Assembly: GCF_007644035.1 (NCBI RefSeq)
Contig: NZ_VMTV02000291.1
Location: 62,001 to 126,000, forward strand
Source of the DNA: Vogesella mureinivorans
Lineage (GTDB): Bacteria > Pseudomonadota > Gammaproteobacteria > Burkholderiales > Chromobacteriaceae
Reading direction: 5' to 3'
Length of the DNA: 64,000 nucleotides
Below, piece by piece: positions 7,796 through 17,800 of the stretch (positions are counted from its first letter, which is position 1; each line of letters starts with the position of its first letter). The notes under the pieces are model-generated. The model ran no database searches, was not told the DNA's origin, and saw nothing but the letters and a program-made list of their open reading frames with translations. Position numbers and translations under genes: made by a program.

Positions 7796-9160
7796 ATGAA
7801 CACACCCCGCATGCAGTGGCAACAGCTGCTTTCCACCCGCCGCTTCAAGCTGATCGACCAGGAAGTACGCCAGACCCGCACCCCCGCCACGCTGGAAGGC
7901 GCCGCCGGCCTGCGTAGCGACTTTCACATCGACCACGACCGCGTGGTGTTCTCCAGCGCCTTTCGCCGCCTGGGCCGCAAAACCCAGGTGCACCCGCTGG
8001 CCCACAACGACCACACCCACAACCGCCTGACGCACAGCGTAGAAGTTGCCAGCGTTGGCCGCAGCCTGGGCAACCGCGTGGGTGCCATGATGCAGGCACA
8101 AGGCCTGCTGCCAGACGGCTACACACCCTTCGATATAGGCGGTGCAGTACAGGTAGCCTGCCTGGCGCACGATATCGGCAACCCGCCCTTTGGCCACACC
8201 GGCGAAGACGCCCTGCGCGAGTGGTTTCGCCACCCGCAGCACCAGCACCTGCTGGCCGGCCTGAGCGCTGCCGAGCGGCAAGACATCCAGACCTACGAAG
8301 GCAACGCCCACAGCCTGCGCATGGTGGCCAGCCTGGAAATGTACCAGGGCGAAGGCGGCATGCGCCTGACCAGTGCCGCACTGGGCGCGCTGATCAAATA
8401 CCCGTGGACCTCCGACGCGCCGCGTGCGCAGGCTCGCGGCAAATTCAACATCTACCGCGCCGAGCTGCCGTACTTCGAACATGTGGCCGCCGAGCTGGGC
8501 CTGCTGCGCAAGGGCGAAAACGAATGGGCACGGCACCCGCTGTCGTACCTGATGGAAGCCGCCGACGATATCTGCTACGCCATTCTGGATCTGGAAGACG
8601 CCGTGGAAATCGGCATTCTGGACGTACGTGAGTTCGAAATGCTGTTCAGCCACTTTGGCGAAACCGAACGCATCTGGCAGACCCACGACATCAGCCAGAA
8701 GTGCGCCATGCTGCGCGGCATTGCCGTAGGCCGCTGCGTAGCCGAGGTCGCCGAAAAATTCATGCTGCACCAGGACACCCTGCTGGCGGGTACCTTCCCC
8801 GGCAAAGACCTGATCGACGTGTGCGCGCCCGAGATCAAGCACACCCTGCTCAATGCCAAGGCGCTGGCTAGCCAGAAGGTTTACCGCCACCGCACCAAGC
8901 TGGTGACCGAGCTGGCATCCTACCCCTGCATCGGCACCGTGCTGGATATCCTGGTGCCCGCCGTACACACCCGCATCACCCGAGGGGACGACGCCCTGAA
9001 TGCCCGCCAGGCACTGGCCCTGGGCCTGCTGCCCCAGCCACTGGCCGAAGGCCAGACCCTGTACCAGGCCTATATGGGCGTACTGGATTACATCGGCGCC
9101 ATGACCGACAACTATGCGGCCAACCTGGCGCGCGAGATATCCGGCGTCGGCATTCTGTAG
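7796..9160 (+). CDS. dgt: dGTP triphosphohydrolase (HD superfamily)
   Basis: Cytoplasmic enzyme splitting dGTP (or dNTPs) into deoxynucleoside and triphosphate, helping to set the dNTP pool. The 454-residue protein has the HD-domain metal ligands in RLTHSVEVASVGR and LAHDIGNPPFGHTGE, and a C-terminal region typical of the family (DDICYAILDLEDA). I start at MNTPRMQWQQLL; ORF extension upstream by 22 codons lacks family-like sequence. It stands alone, divergent from the MFS operon. An exact copy of the window's repeated 12-mer lies in its last codons (YAANL). Confidence 0.92.
   Translation: MNTPRMQWQQLLSTRRFKLIDQEVRQTRTPATLEGAAGLRSDFHIDHDRVVFSSAFRRLGRKTQVHPLAHNDHTHNRLTHSVEVASVGRSLGNRVGAMMQAQGLLPDGYTPFDIGGAVQVACLAHDIGNPPFGHTGEDALREWFRHPQHQHLLAGLSAAERQDIQTYEGNAHSLRMVASLEMYQGEGGMRLTSAALGALIKYPWTSDAPRAQARGKFNIYRAELPYFEHVAAELGLLRKGENEWARHPLSYLMEAADDICYAILDLEDAVEIGILDVREFEMLFSHFGETERIWQTHDISQKCAMLRGIAVGRCVAEVAEKFMLHQDTLLAGTFPGKDLIDVCAPEIKHTLLNAKALASQKVYRHRTKLVTELASYPCIGTVLDILVPAVHTRITRGDDALNARQALALGLLPQPLAEGQTLYQAYMGVLDYIGAMTDNYAANLAREISGVGIL
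9115..9126 (-). repeat. Exact copy of AGGTTGGCCGCA repeat (in dgt)
   Basis: Reverse-strand copy read in the gene as A-A-N-L near the dgt C-terminus. It is the leftmost exact copy in the window; none occurs in the preceding 9.1 kb. Confidence 0.85.
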
Positions 9161-9165
9161 TGGCG

Positions 9166-9190
9166 ACAGGCTGTTTGCCGAACAGCCTGT
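9166..9190. terminator. Perfect 10-bp hairpin after dgt
   Basis: ACAGGCTGTT and AACAGCCTGT flank a 5-base loop six bases after the dgt stop. There is no T tract, so it may be an mRNA-stabilising or weak termination hairpin. Confidence 0.5.
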
Positions 9191-9281
9191 TCCCCGCCAC
9201 ACACCGCAAACAAGGGTAAACCCTCAGCCACGCCAGGTGGCCACCCAGCGACAATGCCTATCCCCCACCCGGCACGCCATC

Positions 9282-10157
9282 ATGATTGAACGCATCCTCA
9301 CTATCATCCTGCCCGTCCTCATCATCGTGCTGATAGGCTGGCTGTACGCCCGCCGTGTCCGCCCCGACATGCGCGCGGCCAACAAGCTCAATATGGATGT
9401 CTGCGTACCGCTGCTGGTATTCAGCGCGCTGTCGGCAAAAGACTTTCAGCTGGTTGCGCAATGGAAACTGATGCCCGCCGCCGTCATCGTGGTGCTGCTG
9501 TCCGGCCTGCTCGCCTGGCCTGTTGCCCGCCTGGCCGGTGCCAGCCCGCGCACCCTGCTACCGCCGGTCATGTTCAATAACTGCGGCAATATGGGGCTGC
9601 CACTGGCCCTGCTAGCCTTTGGCCGCGACGGTTTCAACGCTTTTGTGGTGCTGTTTGTGGTGTCCAATCTGCTGCACTTTACCCTGGGCGCCTTTATTTT
9701 CAGCCGCCACACCAGCCTGCGCGGGCTGAGCCGCAACCCCATCGTCATCGCCACCTTGCTGGGCTTGCTGTTTGGCCTGGCCGGCTGGCACCTGCCAGAC
9801 TGGCTGATCCTGGGCATGAAAATGCTGGGCGATATGACCATCCCACTGATGCTGTTTGCGCTGGGCGTGCGCATGGTCGATGTCAGCCTGGCCGGCTGGC
9901 GTATTGGCCTGCTGGGCGCCGTGCTCTGCCCGCTGACCGGCCTGGCCGCCGCCTTGCTGGCCAGCCCGCTATTACAGCTGGACACCAGCCAGCACGCGCT
10001 GCTGATCCTGTTTGGCGCCCTGCCGCCTGCGGTGCTGAACTTCCTGATGGCCGAGCTTTACCAGCAGGAGCCAGAAAGCATGGCTTCCATCGTGCTGATC
10101 GGCAACCTGGCCAGCCTGCTGTTTGTGCCGCTGGGCCTGGTGCTGGCGCTAGGCTAG
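9282..10157 (+). CDS. AEC family transporter (auxin efflux carrier-like permease)
   Basis: A 291-residue inner-membrane protein with about ten hydrophobic helices in two five-helix halves. N-terminal MIERILTIILPVLIIVLIGW and the conserved MFNNCGNMGLPLALLAFG segment in the first half are typical of AEC permeases, which export or import small organic anions such as malate or malonate. The upstream ORF extension overlaps dgt and is not family-like, so I start at the ATG at 9282, although its Shine-Dalgarno is weak. The substrate cannot be deduced from the neighbours. Confidence 0.85.
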   Translation: MIERILTIILPVLIIVLIGWLYARRVRPDMRAANKLNMDVCVPLLVFSALSAKDFQLVAQWKLMPAAVIVVLLSGLLAWPVARLAGASPRTLLPPVMFNNCGNMGLPLALLAFGRDGFNAFVVLFVVSNLLHFTLGAFIFSRHTSLRGLSRNPIVIATLLGLLFGLAGWHLPDWLILGMKMLGDMTIPLMLFALGVRMVDVSLAGWRIGLLGAVLCPLTGLAAALLASPLLQLDTSQHALLILFGALPPAVLNFLMAELYQQEPESMASIVLIGNLASLLFVPLGLVLALG

Positions 10158-10203
10158 CGCCGGAAATCCATTACACTGCCGGCATAGCACTCTGGAGCAC
10201 GCC

Positions 10204-10851
10204 ATGCCCACCCGCGACCTTACCCGCTTCTGCCTGGTACGCCACGGCGAAACCGACTGGAATGCCGAGCGCCGCCTGCAAGGCCAGCTCGACATACCGT
10301 TAAACCGGCAAGGCCAACAGCAAGCCAGCCAGCTGGCTGCTGCCATCGCGCAGGCCGGCCACCGTTTTGACGCGCTGTACAGCAGCCCGCTACAACGCGC
10401 GTTGGATACGGCCACCCCGCTTGCCAGCGTGCTGCAGCTACCCGTGCGTACCGCCCCCGCGCTGATGGAACGCCACTTTGGCGCCATGCAAGGCGCCCGC
10501 CTGGACGAGGCGGCGCACACCCACCCCGAAGCCTGGGCCGCCTACAGCGCCCGCACGCTGCAGCACGACCTGTACGGTGGCGAGAGCATCCAGACCTTTG
10601 CCCAGCGCATTCACCAAGCCGTAGACCAGCTGGCACAGCAGCATCGCGGCCAACGTATCCTGCTGGTGGCCCACGGCGGCGTACTGGACATGATCTACCG
10701 CCTAGCCAGCGGGCAAAGCCTGCAAGGCCAGCGCATGGTGGTGGTACCCAATGCCTCGCTGAACTGGCTCAGCTACGATGGCCAGCAATGGCAGGTAGAC
10801 CACTGGGCCGACACCCGCCACCTGGGCGAAATGTCGCTGGACGAGATCTGA
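10204..10851 (+). CDS. Histidine phosphatase family protein (phosphoglycerate mutase-like)
   Basis: A 215-residue cytoplasmic phosphatase of the branch 2 phosphoglycerate-mutase-like type. It carries the catalytic RHGE (LVRHGETDWNAE), the second-arginine block YSSPLQRALDTA, the acid E in MERHFGAMQG and the second catalytic His in LLVAHGGVLD. GpmB- and CobC-like members dephosphorylate varied sugar or nucleotide phosphates, so the substrate is open. It follows the AEC permease after 46 bases and precedes msrB; it may be co-transcribed with them. Confidence 0.88.
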   Translation: MPTRDLTRFCLVRHGETDWNAERRLQGQLDIPLNRQGQQQASQLAAAIAQAGHRFDALYSSPLQRALDTATPLASVLQLPVRTAPALMERHFGAMQGARLDEAAHTHPEAWAAYSARTLQHDLYGGESIQTFAQRIHQAVDQLAQQHRGQRILLVAHGGVLDMIYRLASGQSLQGQRMVVVPNASLNWLSYDGQQWQVDHWADTRHLGEMSLDEI

Positions 10852-10871
10852 CCACCCACTTATCAGGCCAA

Positions 10872-10883
10872 AGGTTGGCCGCA
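10872..10883 (+). repeat. Exact copy of AGGTTGGCCGCA repeat (intergenic, before msrB)
   Basis: Lies in the 42-base gap between the phosphatase gene and msrB, ending ten bases before the msrB ATG; the following AAGGA may serve as the msrB ribosome binding site. Confidence 0.85.
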
Positions 10884-10893
10884 AGGACACCCC

Positions 10894-11289
10894 ATGAGCG
10901 ATAAAATCCTCAAGACCCCGCAGCAATGGCGCGCCCAGCTCACGCCGGAGCAGTATTACGTTACCCGCGAAGCCGGCACCGAGCGCCCGTTTACCGGCGA
11001 GCACTACTTTCACAACCGGGTTGGCCGCTACTATTGCCTGTGCTGCGACAGCCTGCTGTTTGAATCTGCCACCAAATTCGACGCTGGCTGCGGCTGGCCC
11101 AGCTTCTGGGAAGAAGCCATCCCCGGCAGCATCCAGCGCATTCGTGACACCAGCCACGGCATGATCCGCACCGAGGTACGCTGCGCCCGCTGCGATGCCC
11201 ACCTGGGGCACGTATTCGACGACGGCCCGCCCCCTACCGGCGAACGCTACTGCATCAACTCGGTAGCGCTGCGCTTTGAAGAAAACTAG
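10894..11289 (+). CDS. msrB: Peptide-methionine (R)-S-oxide reductase
   Basis: Cytoplasmic repair enzyme reducing the R epimer of methionine sulfoxide in proteins, recycled by thioredoxin (trxB is also in this window). The 131-residue protein shows the family pattern: [16 protein letters not shown], zinc-binding CLCC and CARC pairs, the GCGWPSFW block, and the catalytic cysteine in [11 protein letters not shown]. Length is normal for a single-domain MsrB. The ribosome binding site AAGGA overlaps the end of the repeat before it. Confidence 0.95.
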   Translation: MSDKILKTPQQWRAQLTPEQYYVTREAGTERPFTGEHYFHNRVGRYYCLCCDSLLFESATKFDAGCGWPSFWEEAIPGSIQRIRDTSHGMIRTEVRCARCDAHLGHVFDDGPPPTGERYCINSVALRFEEN

Positions 11290-11295
11290 GTTTGC

Positions 11296-11796
11296 ATGAT
11301 GCAAATCGCCTTCTTCGAGCCGGCCAATTTCGACGCACTGGCTGTCGCCTTTCAAGATATGGGGCAGCACTATTTTGGCCATGCTGCGCCCAATACAGAC
11401 ACCGTGAGGCTGGCACTTGCCAACGAGATTCTGGGTGATGATTCTGGCGTAAGACTGGTGGTTGCCCGTAACGGTAATCAGATAGCAGGCTTCGCTACCA
11501 TCGCAATTTTGTACCCGGCACCCGGCCTTAAGGGCCAGCTGTTCATGAAAGATCTCTATGTTTGCTCGGCCTGGCGTGGCCAAGGCATAGGCTAAGAGAT
11601 GATGCGTTTCTTGGCGGCGTATGCCCTGAGCAAGGGCTGTGTTCGTTTCGACTGGACGGCTGAAGATACCAACCACGGTGCGATAGCTTTCTACGAACGA
11701 TTGGGTGCAAATAAAGTACCGGAGAAAATCTATTTCAGGCTCACGCAGTCTGAAATACAGGCACTGGCTGCCAAGCCACCAGAAGGCAGCGCGTAG
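11296..11796 (+). pseudogene. GNAT acetyltransferase interrupted by an in-frame TAA
   Basis: Together the frame encodes a 166-codon GNAT N-acetyltransferase, but codon 100 (11593-11595) is TAA. The stop falls within the acetyl-CoA binding loop: ...SAWRGQGIG-stop-EMMRFLAAYALSKG..., where functional relatives have a residue such as K, E or R. The downstream frame continues with good GNAT sequence (DWTAEDTNHGAIAFYERLG), so a single base change explains it. The first half alone would lack half of the CoA site. Base composition is less GC-rich than neighbours, with ATA, AGA and AGG codons, suggesting transfer. A sequencing error or readthrough are alternatives. Confidence 0.8.
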
Positions 11797-11950
11797 GCAG
11801 GATAGCTAAGGTCGCACCCGGGAAAGCAAGCGGATGGTTTATTGGCCTTAAAGGGCTATCTTCCATAGCCGTCATCTAGCGTGCGGTTTGCCTGGTCAAA
11901 TGCCCCGGATGCGTGTACGGCTTGGCCGGCACAGTGATCGCTCGCCTCAA

Positions 11951-11986
11951 CAAAAAGCCCCCGCATAGTGATGCAGGGGCTTTTTG
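11951..11986. terminator. Bidirectional terminator
   Basis: CAAAAAGCCCC pairs perfectly with GGGGCTTTTTG around a loop that itself contains GCAT/ATGC. It lies between the broken GNAT gene and the convergent marR-type gene and can serve both. Confidence 0.85.
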
Positions 11987-12017
11987 TTTAACGGGGCTAA
12001 GGCTACGTTGGCCGCAC

Positions 12018-12512
12018 TTACTCGGTAAACGGCAACGGCTTGTCGCTACCGTCCGCCAGCGGCACGTTCATGGTGGCCAGCATGCCGCCCAGGCCAGCAG
12101 CCAGGCCCTGCAGCTGCTCGGGCGGCAGTTTGCCCAGCGCCTCGGGCAGCCAGCCACGCGGCGCACAGCGCGTGCCGGCCAGCAGCGTGCGGCCCTGCTC
12201 GGTCAGCGATACCTCCACGACACGCTGGTCTTTCTCGCTGCGCTGGCGGGCCAGGTACCCCAGCTCCACCAGTTTGATCAGCATATTGCTCAGCGTGGCC
12301 GGTTTGATGGCCATGCGCGCGGCCAGGTCGCCGGCTTTTTGCGGGCCGTGTTCGTACAACTCGGCCATCAGCCAGGCCTGCGCCCCAGAGATACCCAGCT
12401 GCTTTTCAGTGTCGGCGGAATGCTGCTGAGCGGCGCGAAACACCACGCGAAACAGCTGCAAGACTGCCAGTGGGGTTGCCGCATCGTGCTGCACTGTGTT
12501 GCTGTTTGCCAT
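12018..12512 (-). CDS. MarR family transcriptional regulator
   Basis: A 164-residue winged-helix regulator. The DNA-binding part is visible as GDLAARMAIKPATLSNMLIKL and the wing LARQRSEKDQRVVEVSLTEQG, the signature DxR wing of MarR proteins. N-terminal helices (LQLFRVVFRAAQQH) provide dimerisation. MarR regulators usually control nearby efflux or catabolic genes; here the neighbours are tldD and a GNAT pseudogene, so no target is evident. A one-mismatch copy of the repeated 12-mer lies just after its stop codon. Confidence 0.88.
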   Translation of the reverse strand: MANSNTVQHDAATPLAVLQLFRVVFRAAQQHSADTEKQLGISGAQAWLMAELYEHGPQKAGDLAARMAIKPATLSNMLIKLVELGYLARQRSEKDQRVVEVSLTEQGRTLLAGTRCAPRGWLPEALGKLPPEQLQGLAAGLGGMLATMNVPLADGSDKPLPFTE

Positions 12513-12571
12513 CTGTTATAGCTTTTATGTAAGTAATGAAAGGCCGCCCGCCCACGGCAGGCGGCGCATGC

Positions 12572-14008
12572 TTAGCCGGTGCCGCCCACGGTCAACCCGC
12601 CGTCAATGCGCAGCGTGGGCTGGCCTACGCCTACCGGCACGCTCTGGCCTTCTTTGCCGCACACGCCTACGCCTTCATCCAGCGCCATGTCGTTGCCGAT
12701 CATGGCCACGTAGTTCAGCACTTCCGGGCCGTTGCCAATCAGGGTAGCGCCTTTTACCGGGTAGGCCAGTTTGCCGTTTTCGATTTTCCACGCTTCGGAG
12801 GCGGAGAACACGAACTTGCCGCTGGTGATATCCACCTGGCCGCCGCCAAAGTTGGCCGCATAGATGCCGTCCGGTACCGAGGCGATGATTTCTTCCGGCG
12901 TTTTGTCGCCACCCAGCATGTAGGTGTTGGTCATGCGTGGCATAGGGATGTGCGCGTAGGACTCGCGGCGGCCGTTGCCGGTGGGGGCGACACCCATCAA
13001 GCGCGCGTTCATCGCGTCCTGCATATAACCTTTCAGGATGCCGTCTTCGATCAGCACGGTGCGGTGGGTGGCGTTGCCTTCGTCGTCGATGGACAGCGAG
13101 CCGCGGCGGTCGGCCAGCGTACCGTCGTCCACCACGGTGACGCCCGCGGCGGCCACGCGCTGGCCGATCATGCCGCTAAAGGCCGAGGTGCCCTTGCGGT
13201 TGAAGTCGCCTTCCAGGCCGTGGCCGATGGCTTCGTGCAGCAGCACGCCGGGCCAGCCCGCACCCAGCACCACTGTCATCTGGCCGGCGGGTGCCGGGCG
13301 CGCTTCCAGGTTCACCAGCGCCTGTTTCACCGCTTTTTGTACATGGTGGGCGATTTGCGCGTCGCCAAAGCGGGTCAGATCGTAGCGGCCACCGCCACCG
13401 CTGCTACCCACTTCGCGGCGGCCGTTGTGCTCGGCGATCACGGTAACAGACAAGCGCACCAGCGGGCGCACATCGGCGGCACGCACACCGTCGTGGCGCG
13501 CGATGTACACCACGTCGTACTCTGCGGCCAACCCGGCCATCACCTGGATGATGCGCGGGTCGGCAGCGCGGGCCAGCTTTTCTACCTGCTGCAAAATGGC
13601 CACCTTGGCCTCGGCCGGCAGGCTGTCCAGCGGGTCTTGCGCCACATACAGGCCGCTGCCGTGGCGCAGGGCGACGGCACCGGCGTTGCCATGGCCACCG
13701 GCGGCGCCAATGGCGCGCACGGCGTCGGCAGCTTTGCCCAAAGCAAACGGGCTGATGTCGTCAGAGTAGGCAAAGGCGGTTTTGTCGCCGGCAACGGCGC
13801 GCACGCCCACGCCTTGGTCGATGCTGAAGCTGCCCGCTTTAACGATGCCCTCTTCCAGGCTCCAGCCTTCGCTGCGGGTGTACTGGAAATACAGGTCGGC
13901 GTAGTCCACCTGGTGGCCCAGCATGCGGCCCAGGGTGGCGTCGATCACGCTTTCGTTCACACCGTAGGGTGCCAGCAGCAGCTGCTCGGCAATGGCTATT
14001 TGGCTCAT
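12572..14008 (-). CDS. tldD: Metalloprotease TldD
   Basis: Catalytic subunit of the TldD/TldE heterodimeric protease, which processes small peptides such as microcin precursors and the CcdA antitoxin in E. coli. The 478-residue protein (E. coli TldD is 481) contains the zinc/catalytic HExxxH motif in [13 protein letters not shown] and the conserved C-terminal [19 protein letters not shown] region. It is followed upstream by the amidase gene, 11 bases away, and the two are probably co-transcribed, an order common in betaproteobacteria. The tldE partner is not in the window. Confidence 0.93.
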   Translation of the reverse strand: MSQIAIAEQLLLAPYGVNESVIDATLGRMLGHQVDYADLYFQYTRSEGWSLEEGIVKAGSFSIDQGVGVRAVAGDKTAFAYSDDISPFALGKAADAVRAIGAAGGHGNAGAVALRHGSGLYVAQDPLDSLPAEAKVAILQQVEKLARAADPRIIQVMAGLAAEYDVVYIARHDGVRAADVRPLVRLSVTVIAEHNGRREVGSSGGGGRYDLTRFGDAQIAHHVQKAVKQALVNLEARPAPAGQMTVVLGAGWPGVLLHEAIGHGLEGDFNRKGTSAFSGMIGQRVAAAGVTVVDDGTLADRRGSLSIDDEGNATHRTVLIEDGILKGYMQDAMNARLMGVAPTGNGRRESYAHIPMPRMTNTYMLGGDKTPEEIIASVPDGIYAANFGGGQVDITSGKFVFSASEAWKIENGKLAYPVKGATLIGNGPEVLNYVAMIGNDMALDEGVGVCGKEGQSVPVGVGQPTLRIDGGLTVGGTG

Positions 14009-14019
14009 GTCTTGTTCTT

Positions 14020-14829
14020 TCAGGAAAACACGCGGTGGTCTAGCGCCGGCAGGCGGCTACGCACCGAGTGTAGGGTATTCGGGTCGATGTCGCCCACTAC
14101 CACGCCTTCGCCTTTGCCGATCTGGGCCACAATATTGCCCCAGGGGTCGATCAGCAGGCTCTGGCCATGCGTGTGGCGGCCGTTTTCGTGTTCGCCACCC
14201 TGCGCCGAGGCCAGCACGTAGCACTGGTTTTCGATGGCGCGGGCGCGCAGCAGCACTTCCCAGTGCGCGGCACCGGTGGTGGCGGTAAAGGCTGCCGGCA
14301 GTACCAGCAGGTCAAATGGTGTCATGCGGCGAAACAGCTCGGGGAAGCGCAGATCGTAGCAGATACCAAACGCAATATCGGCCAACGGTGTGCTGGCACG
14401 CAGCGGCTGGGTACCCGCCAGGATGCTGTCGGATTCGCAATAGCGCTCGCCCTGCCCGGTAAAGCCGAACAGGTGGATCTTGTCGTAGCGGCTGTGCACG
14501 CTGCCATCCGGCGCGTACAGCAGCAGGGTGTTGTAGACGCGGCCATCATCCGGGCAGGCCAGCGGAATCGTACCGCCCACCAGCCACACGCCGTTATCAC
14601 GCGCCATGGCCGCCAGCGCTGCCTGCAACGGGCCGCTGCCATAGGCTTCGCGGATGGCTACCTTGTCGCCATCCTGTCGGCCCATCAGGCAAAAGTACTC
14701 GGGCAATACCACCAGCTGCGCACCCTGGGCGGCGGCCTCGGCCACCAGCTGTGCGGCACGGGCCAAGTTGTGCTGTGGCTCGGTGCCCGACACCATTTGC
14801 ACGGCGGCAACTTTAAACGCTTTATCCAT
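14020..14829 (-). CDS. Carbon-nitrogen hydrolase (nitrilase superfamily, Nit-like)
   Basis: A 269-residue cytoplasmic amidase with the catalytic triad Glu (VVLPEYF), Lys (RYDKIHLFG) and Cys ([13 protein letters not shown]). Sequence and position next to tldD resemble the Nit1/Nit2-like deaminated glutathione amidase group, a metabolite repair enzyme; omega-amidase activity is an alternative. It lies between yhdP and tldD on the same strand, 15 and 11 bases away respectively, suggesting a three-gene operon. Confidence 0.88.
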   Translation of the reverse strand: MDKAFKVAAVQMVSGTEPQHNLARAAQLVAEAAAQGAQLVVLPEYFCLMGRQDGDKVAIREAYGSGPLQAALAAMARDNGVWLVGGTIPLACPDDGRVYNTLLLYAPDGSVHSRYDKIHLFGFTGQGERYCESDSILAGTQPLRASTPLADIAFGICYDLRFPELFRRMTPFDLLVLPAAFTATTGAAHWEVLLRARAIENQCYVLASAQGGEHENGRHTHGQSLLIDPWGNIVAQIGKGEGVVVGDIDPNTLHSVRSRLPALDHRVFS

Positions 14830-14844
14830 CTCGATACTCCCGCA

Positions 14845-17800
14845 TCAGGGGGCAGCCGGGGCTGCCGCCGGTTTGTTCTCTACCCGCTGCCCGACCTTGC
14901 GCACCTGGGGGTCGGTAAGGCTGCCGGTAATGTCGTAATCAAATGACAGTATCTGGCTCACAGGGTCTTTCAGCAGCTTTTGCGCGGCAAAGGTAATGGC
15001 GCCCAGTACCGGGTTCAATAACGAGGCGCCGGTCAGTACCGCGACGCCTTCCGACAGCGTGGGGGTAATACGTACCGCTACCTGCTGGCGGTTATTGGCC
15101 AGGTCGGCTTCTCCCTGCAAGGTAACTTTCGCCGCCGGCCCCTGCAAGAGCACATTGCTGGAACGGAACACCCCGGCGTCGATATCGGCGCTACCGGTGA
15201 GGCTGTCAAAGGCAAAGCCGCTACTGAACACATCGGTAAAATCCAGGCGGATGCGGCGCGATAGCGACTGCAGGCTCAGCACCCCCAGCAGGCGCGCCGC
15301 GCCGGGGTCGATCTGCGCAAAACGCCCCTTGCGCAGGTCCAGCTTTACGCTACCGCTCATGCGCGCCAGGTCAAACGCCGCGGCGTGGCCCAGCCAGTTT
15401 ACCCGGCCGTTCAGCTCGCCCTCGCCGCCCACCAGCGCGTCGGGCACCCCCAGCCGCGCCAGCAGGGCACCGGCGTTCTGGCTGTTGGCCGCAAAGCTGA
15501 TTTCGGTACGGCGGGCGCCGCTGCTTTTGCCTTCCGGCGCGGCGCCGCTCATGGTGAGCTTGCCTTCCGGCGTTTGCAGCAGCACTTCGTCCAGCAGCCA
15601 CAGCTGCGGCTGATGCTGTGCTTTCAGGCTGAGGCTGCCCAGCACTTTGTCTTTCCATTGCAGCGCCGCAATATCCACATCCAGCCCGGGGATGCTGATC
15701 TCCGGCTCGGGCTCGCTGGCGGGCGGCAGCCCGTCGTCGTTCAGCGGCAGCGCCAGGTGTGCCAGCCGCGCCTGCAGCCTGCCCTTGCCGTGCGGCATGT
15801 ACTGCAGCGTGCCGCTGACTTCACGCGATTTCACATTCAGCTGCAGCGGGCTATCGCCGCCACGCCAGGCCAGTGCGGCCTGCACATTGCTCAGCACCTT
15901 GCCCTGTGCCATGAAACGCGGCGTGCTGAGACCCAGCGATAATGGCAATGGCCACTCGCCGCCATCAGCCTGCCCCTCTGGCAAGGCAGCCAGCCACGGG
16001 CCCAGCTGCAGCACCGGCGCGTCTACCTTGATGGCAATGCGGCCTTGCGGGTCGGGTGCGTCGGCACCCACGCCCACGCCGGCCCCCAGCAGCTGGCCAG
16101 CATGATCCAGCGCGACCAGCCCCTGTGCGTGCTGCGGTATCTGCCAATCCACCTGCCAGCCCGCCTGGGTGGCAAATACCCCCAGCTGCAGCGGCCAGCT
16201 TTGCTCTGCTGTTTTGGCTAGCGGGGCGGGCACCGTGGTGCGCACGCCTTGCAGGCTGGACTGTACGGTCAGCGCGTCCAGCGTATTGCTGACGGTAAAG
16301 TCTGCCCGATAGCCGGTTTGGCCCAGTGCATAAGGGGCGAGAAACGGCACGTACTGTTGCAACACCTGCGGTACGTCTACCTGGCCCTGGCTGCTGAACT
16401 GCATGCGCCCGCGCGCATCCAGGCTGGCCTGCAGGCGGCTGCGCCCGCCAAAGGCGCTGTAGTCTATGCCGGGGCTGGCAATGCCGTGTTCGTTGAAATG
16501 CAATACGCCGTCTATGCCGGTGAGTAGCGGTAGCGGCAGGCTGCGCAGCTGCAGGGTATTACCTACCAGGTGCAGCTCGCCACTGACACGGGTTTTCTCG
16601 GCATCGTCCAGCGGTATGGCCAGGCCCAGCTTGAGTTTGCCAGGGCCCGTGCTGTCCAGCGTGGACAAAAAGCCGCCCAGCCAGCCGTCCACCGGGCTTA
16701 AGCGGGTGTAGCCCAGCATGGCGGACAGCTCGCCCTCTGCCAGGCCCTCTATCTGCAAGGTTTGCGTGTCTTGCATGGTGTCAGGCAAGCGCACCTGCAC
16801 CTGCTGCAGGCCGATACCCGCCGTGCTGGCACGCGTGGCGGTAACTTCGATGGCGTCGTTACGCATGCGGTACTGGCCTTCTATGCCTTCTATCAGCGGC
16901 CAGGCCGGGTCAAAGCGCAGCTTGCCACCCGCCACCTGGGCATCCACGGTAAAGCGCCCGCCGCGGCCACCGGCAAAGGGGAACTGCAGCACATCGCCCT
17001 GCAGCGTGGCACGCACCTGGCGCGCCTGGCCGCCTTGCAATGCTGCCTCCAGCCAGGCGAGCGTATCGCTGCCTATCAGCTGCGGCAGGTAGGCCGGTAC
17101 ACGGTTAATGGCCACACGGTCGATCGCCAGCTGCAAGTCACTCTGGCTGGCGCCCTGCGCGGGCAGGCGTACCTGGCCCTGCAGGCGGGCGCTGAAATCC
17201 GGGGTGGCTACGGCCATGGCCGGGATGGCCAGCTGCCAGCCGGTGCCCTGGCGCTGCCAGCGCAGCTCGCCCTCGCCGCCCAGAATACGCAGTGGCTGCT
17301 TTAGCTGGCCAGGCAGTGCCAGCTGCATGGGGCTGGCCACCAGGCTGAGCCTGCCCTGCTGGCTACCGGCCACCAGCTCGCCAGACAAACCGCCCGACAG
17401 CGTCATGTTGGCCGCATCGGTGTGCGGTGCCAGCTCGGAAAAACGGGTTTTGAACAGATACTGCCGCGGCTGCTGCAGCGGGCCCTGCCACTGCCAGCGC
17501 ATACCCTGCAGCTGGCCGGCCAGCTGGCGCACAGGGCTGTCGGCCAGGGCCGCCACGTGCGGCTGCAGCAGTGGCAGCACCGGCGCCAGCTGCAGGCCGC
17601 TGGCTTCCACAAAGCCGCCTTGGCTATCGTGCCAACGCGCGTTAACGGCTGCGTCCTGCAGCAGGCTGCCAAAGCGGGTTTGCAGGTACAGGTGCTTGGC
17701 AGACAGCTGGTGCTGGCCGGCGGCCGGGCTGCGGTAATCCACCTCGCCCGCCAGGCGGGGCACGGCGGTGGCGGCTTCACCCGGCAGGCCCAGCGCGGCG

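Noticed and set aside
7670-9202. A 510-codon minus-strand open frame
   Set aside because: Antisense shadow of dgt, which has intact HD motifs.
12536-14221. A 561-codon plus-strand open frame
   Set aside because: Antisense to tldD; low-complexity His/Ala/Gly composition.
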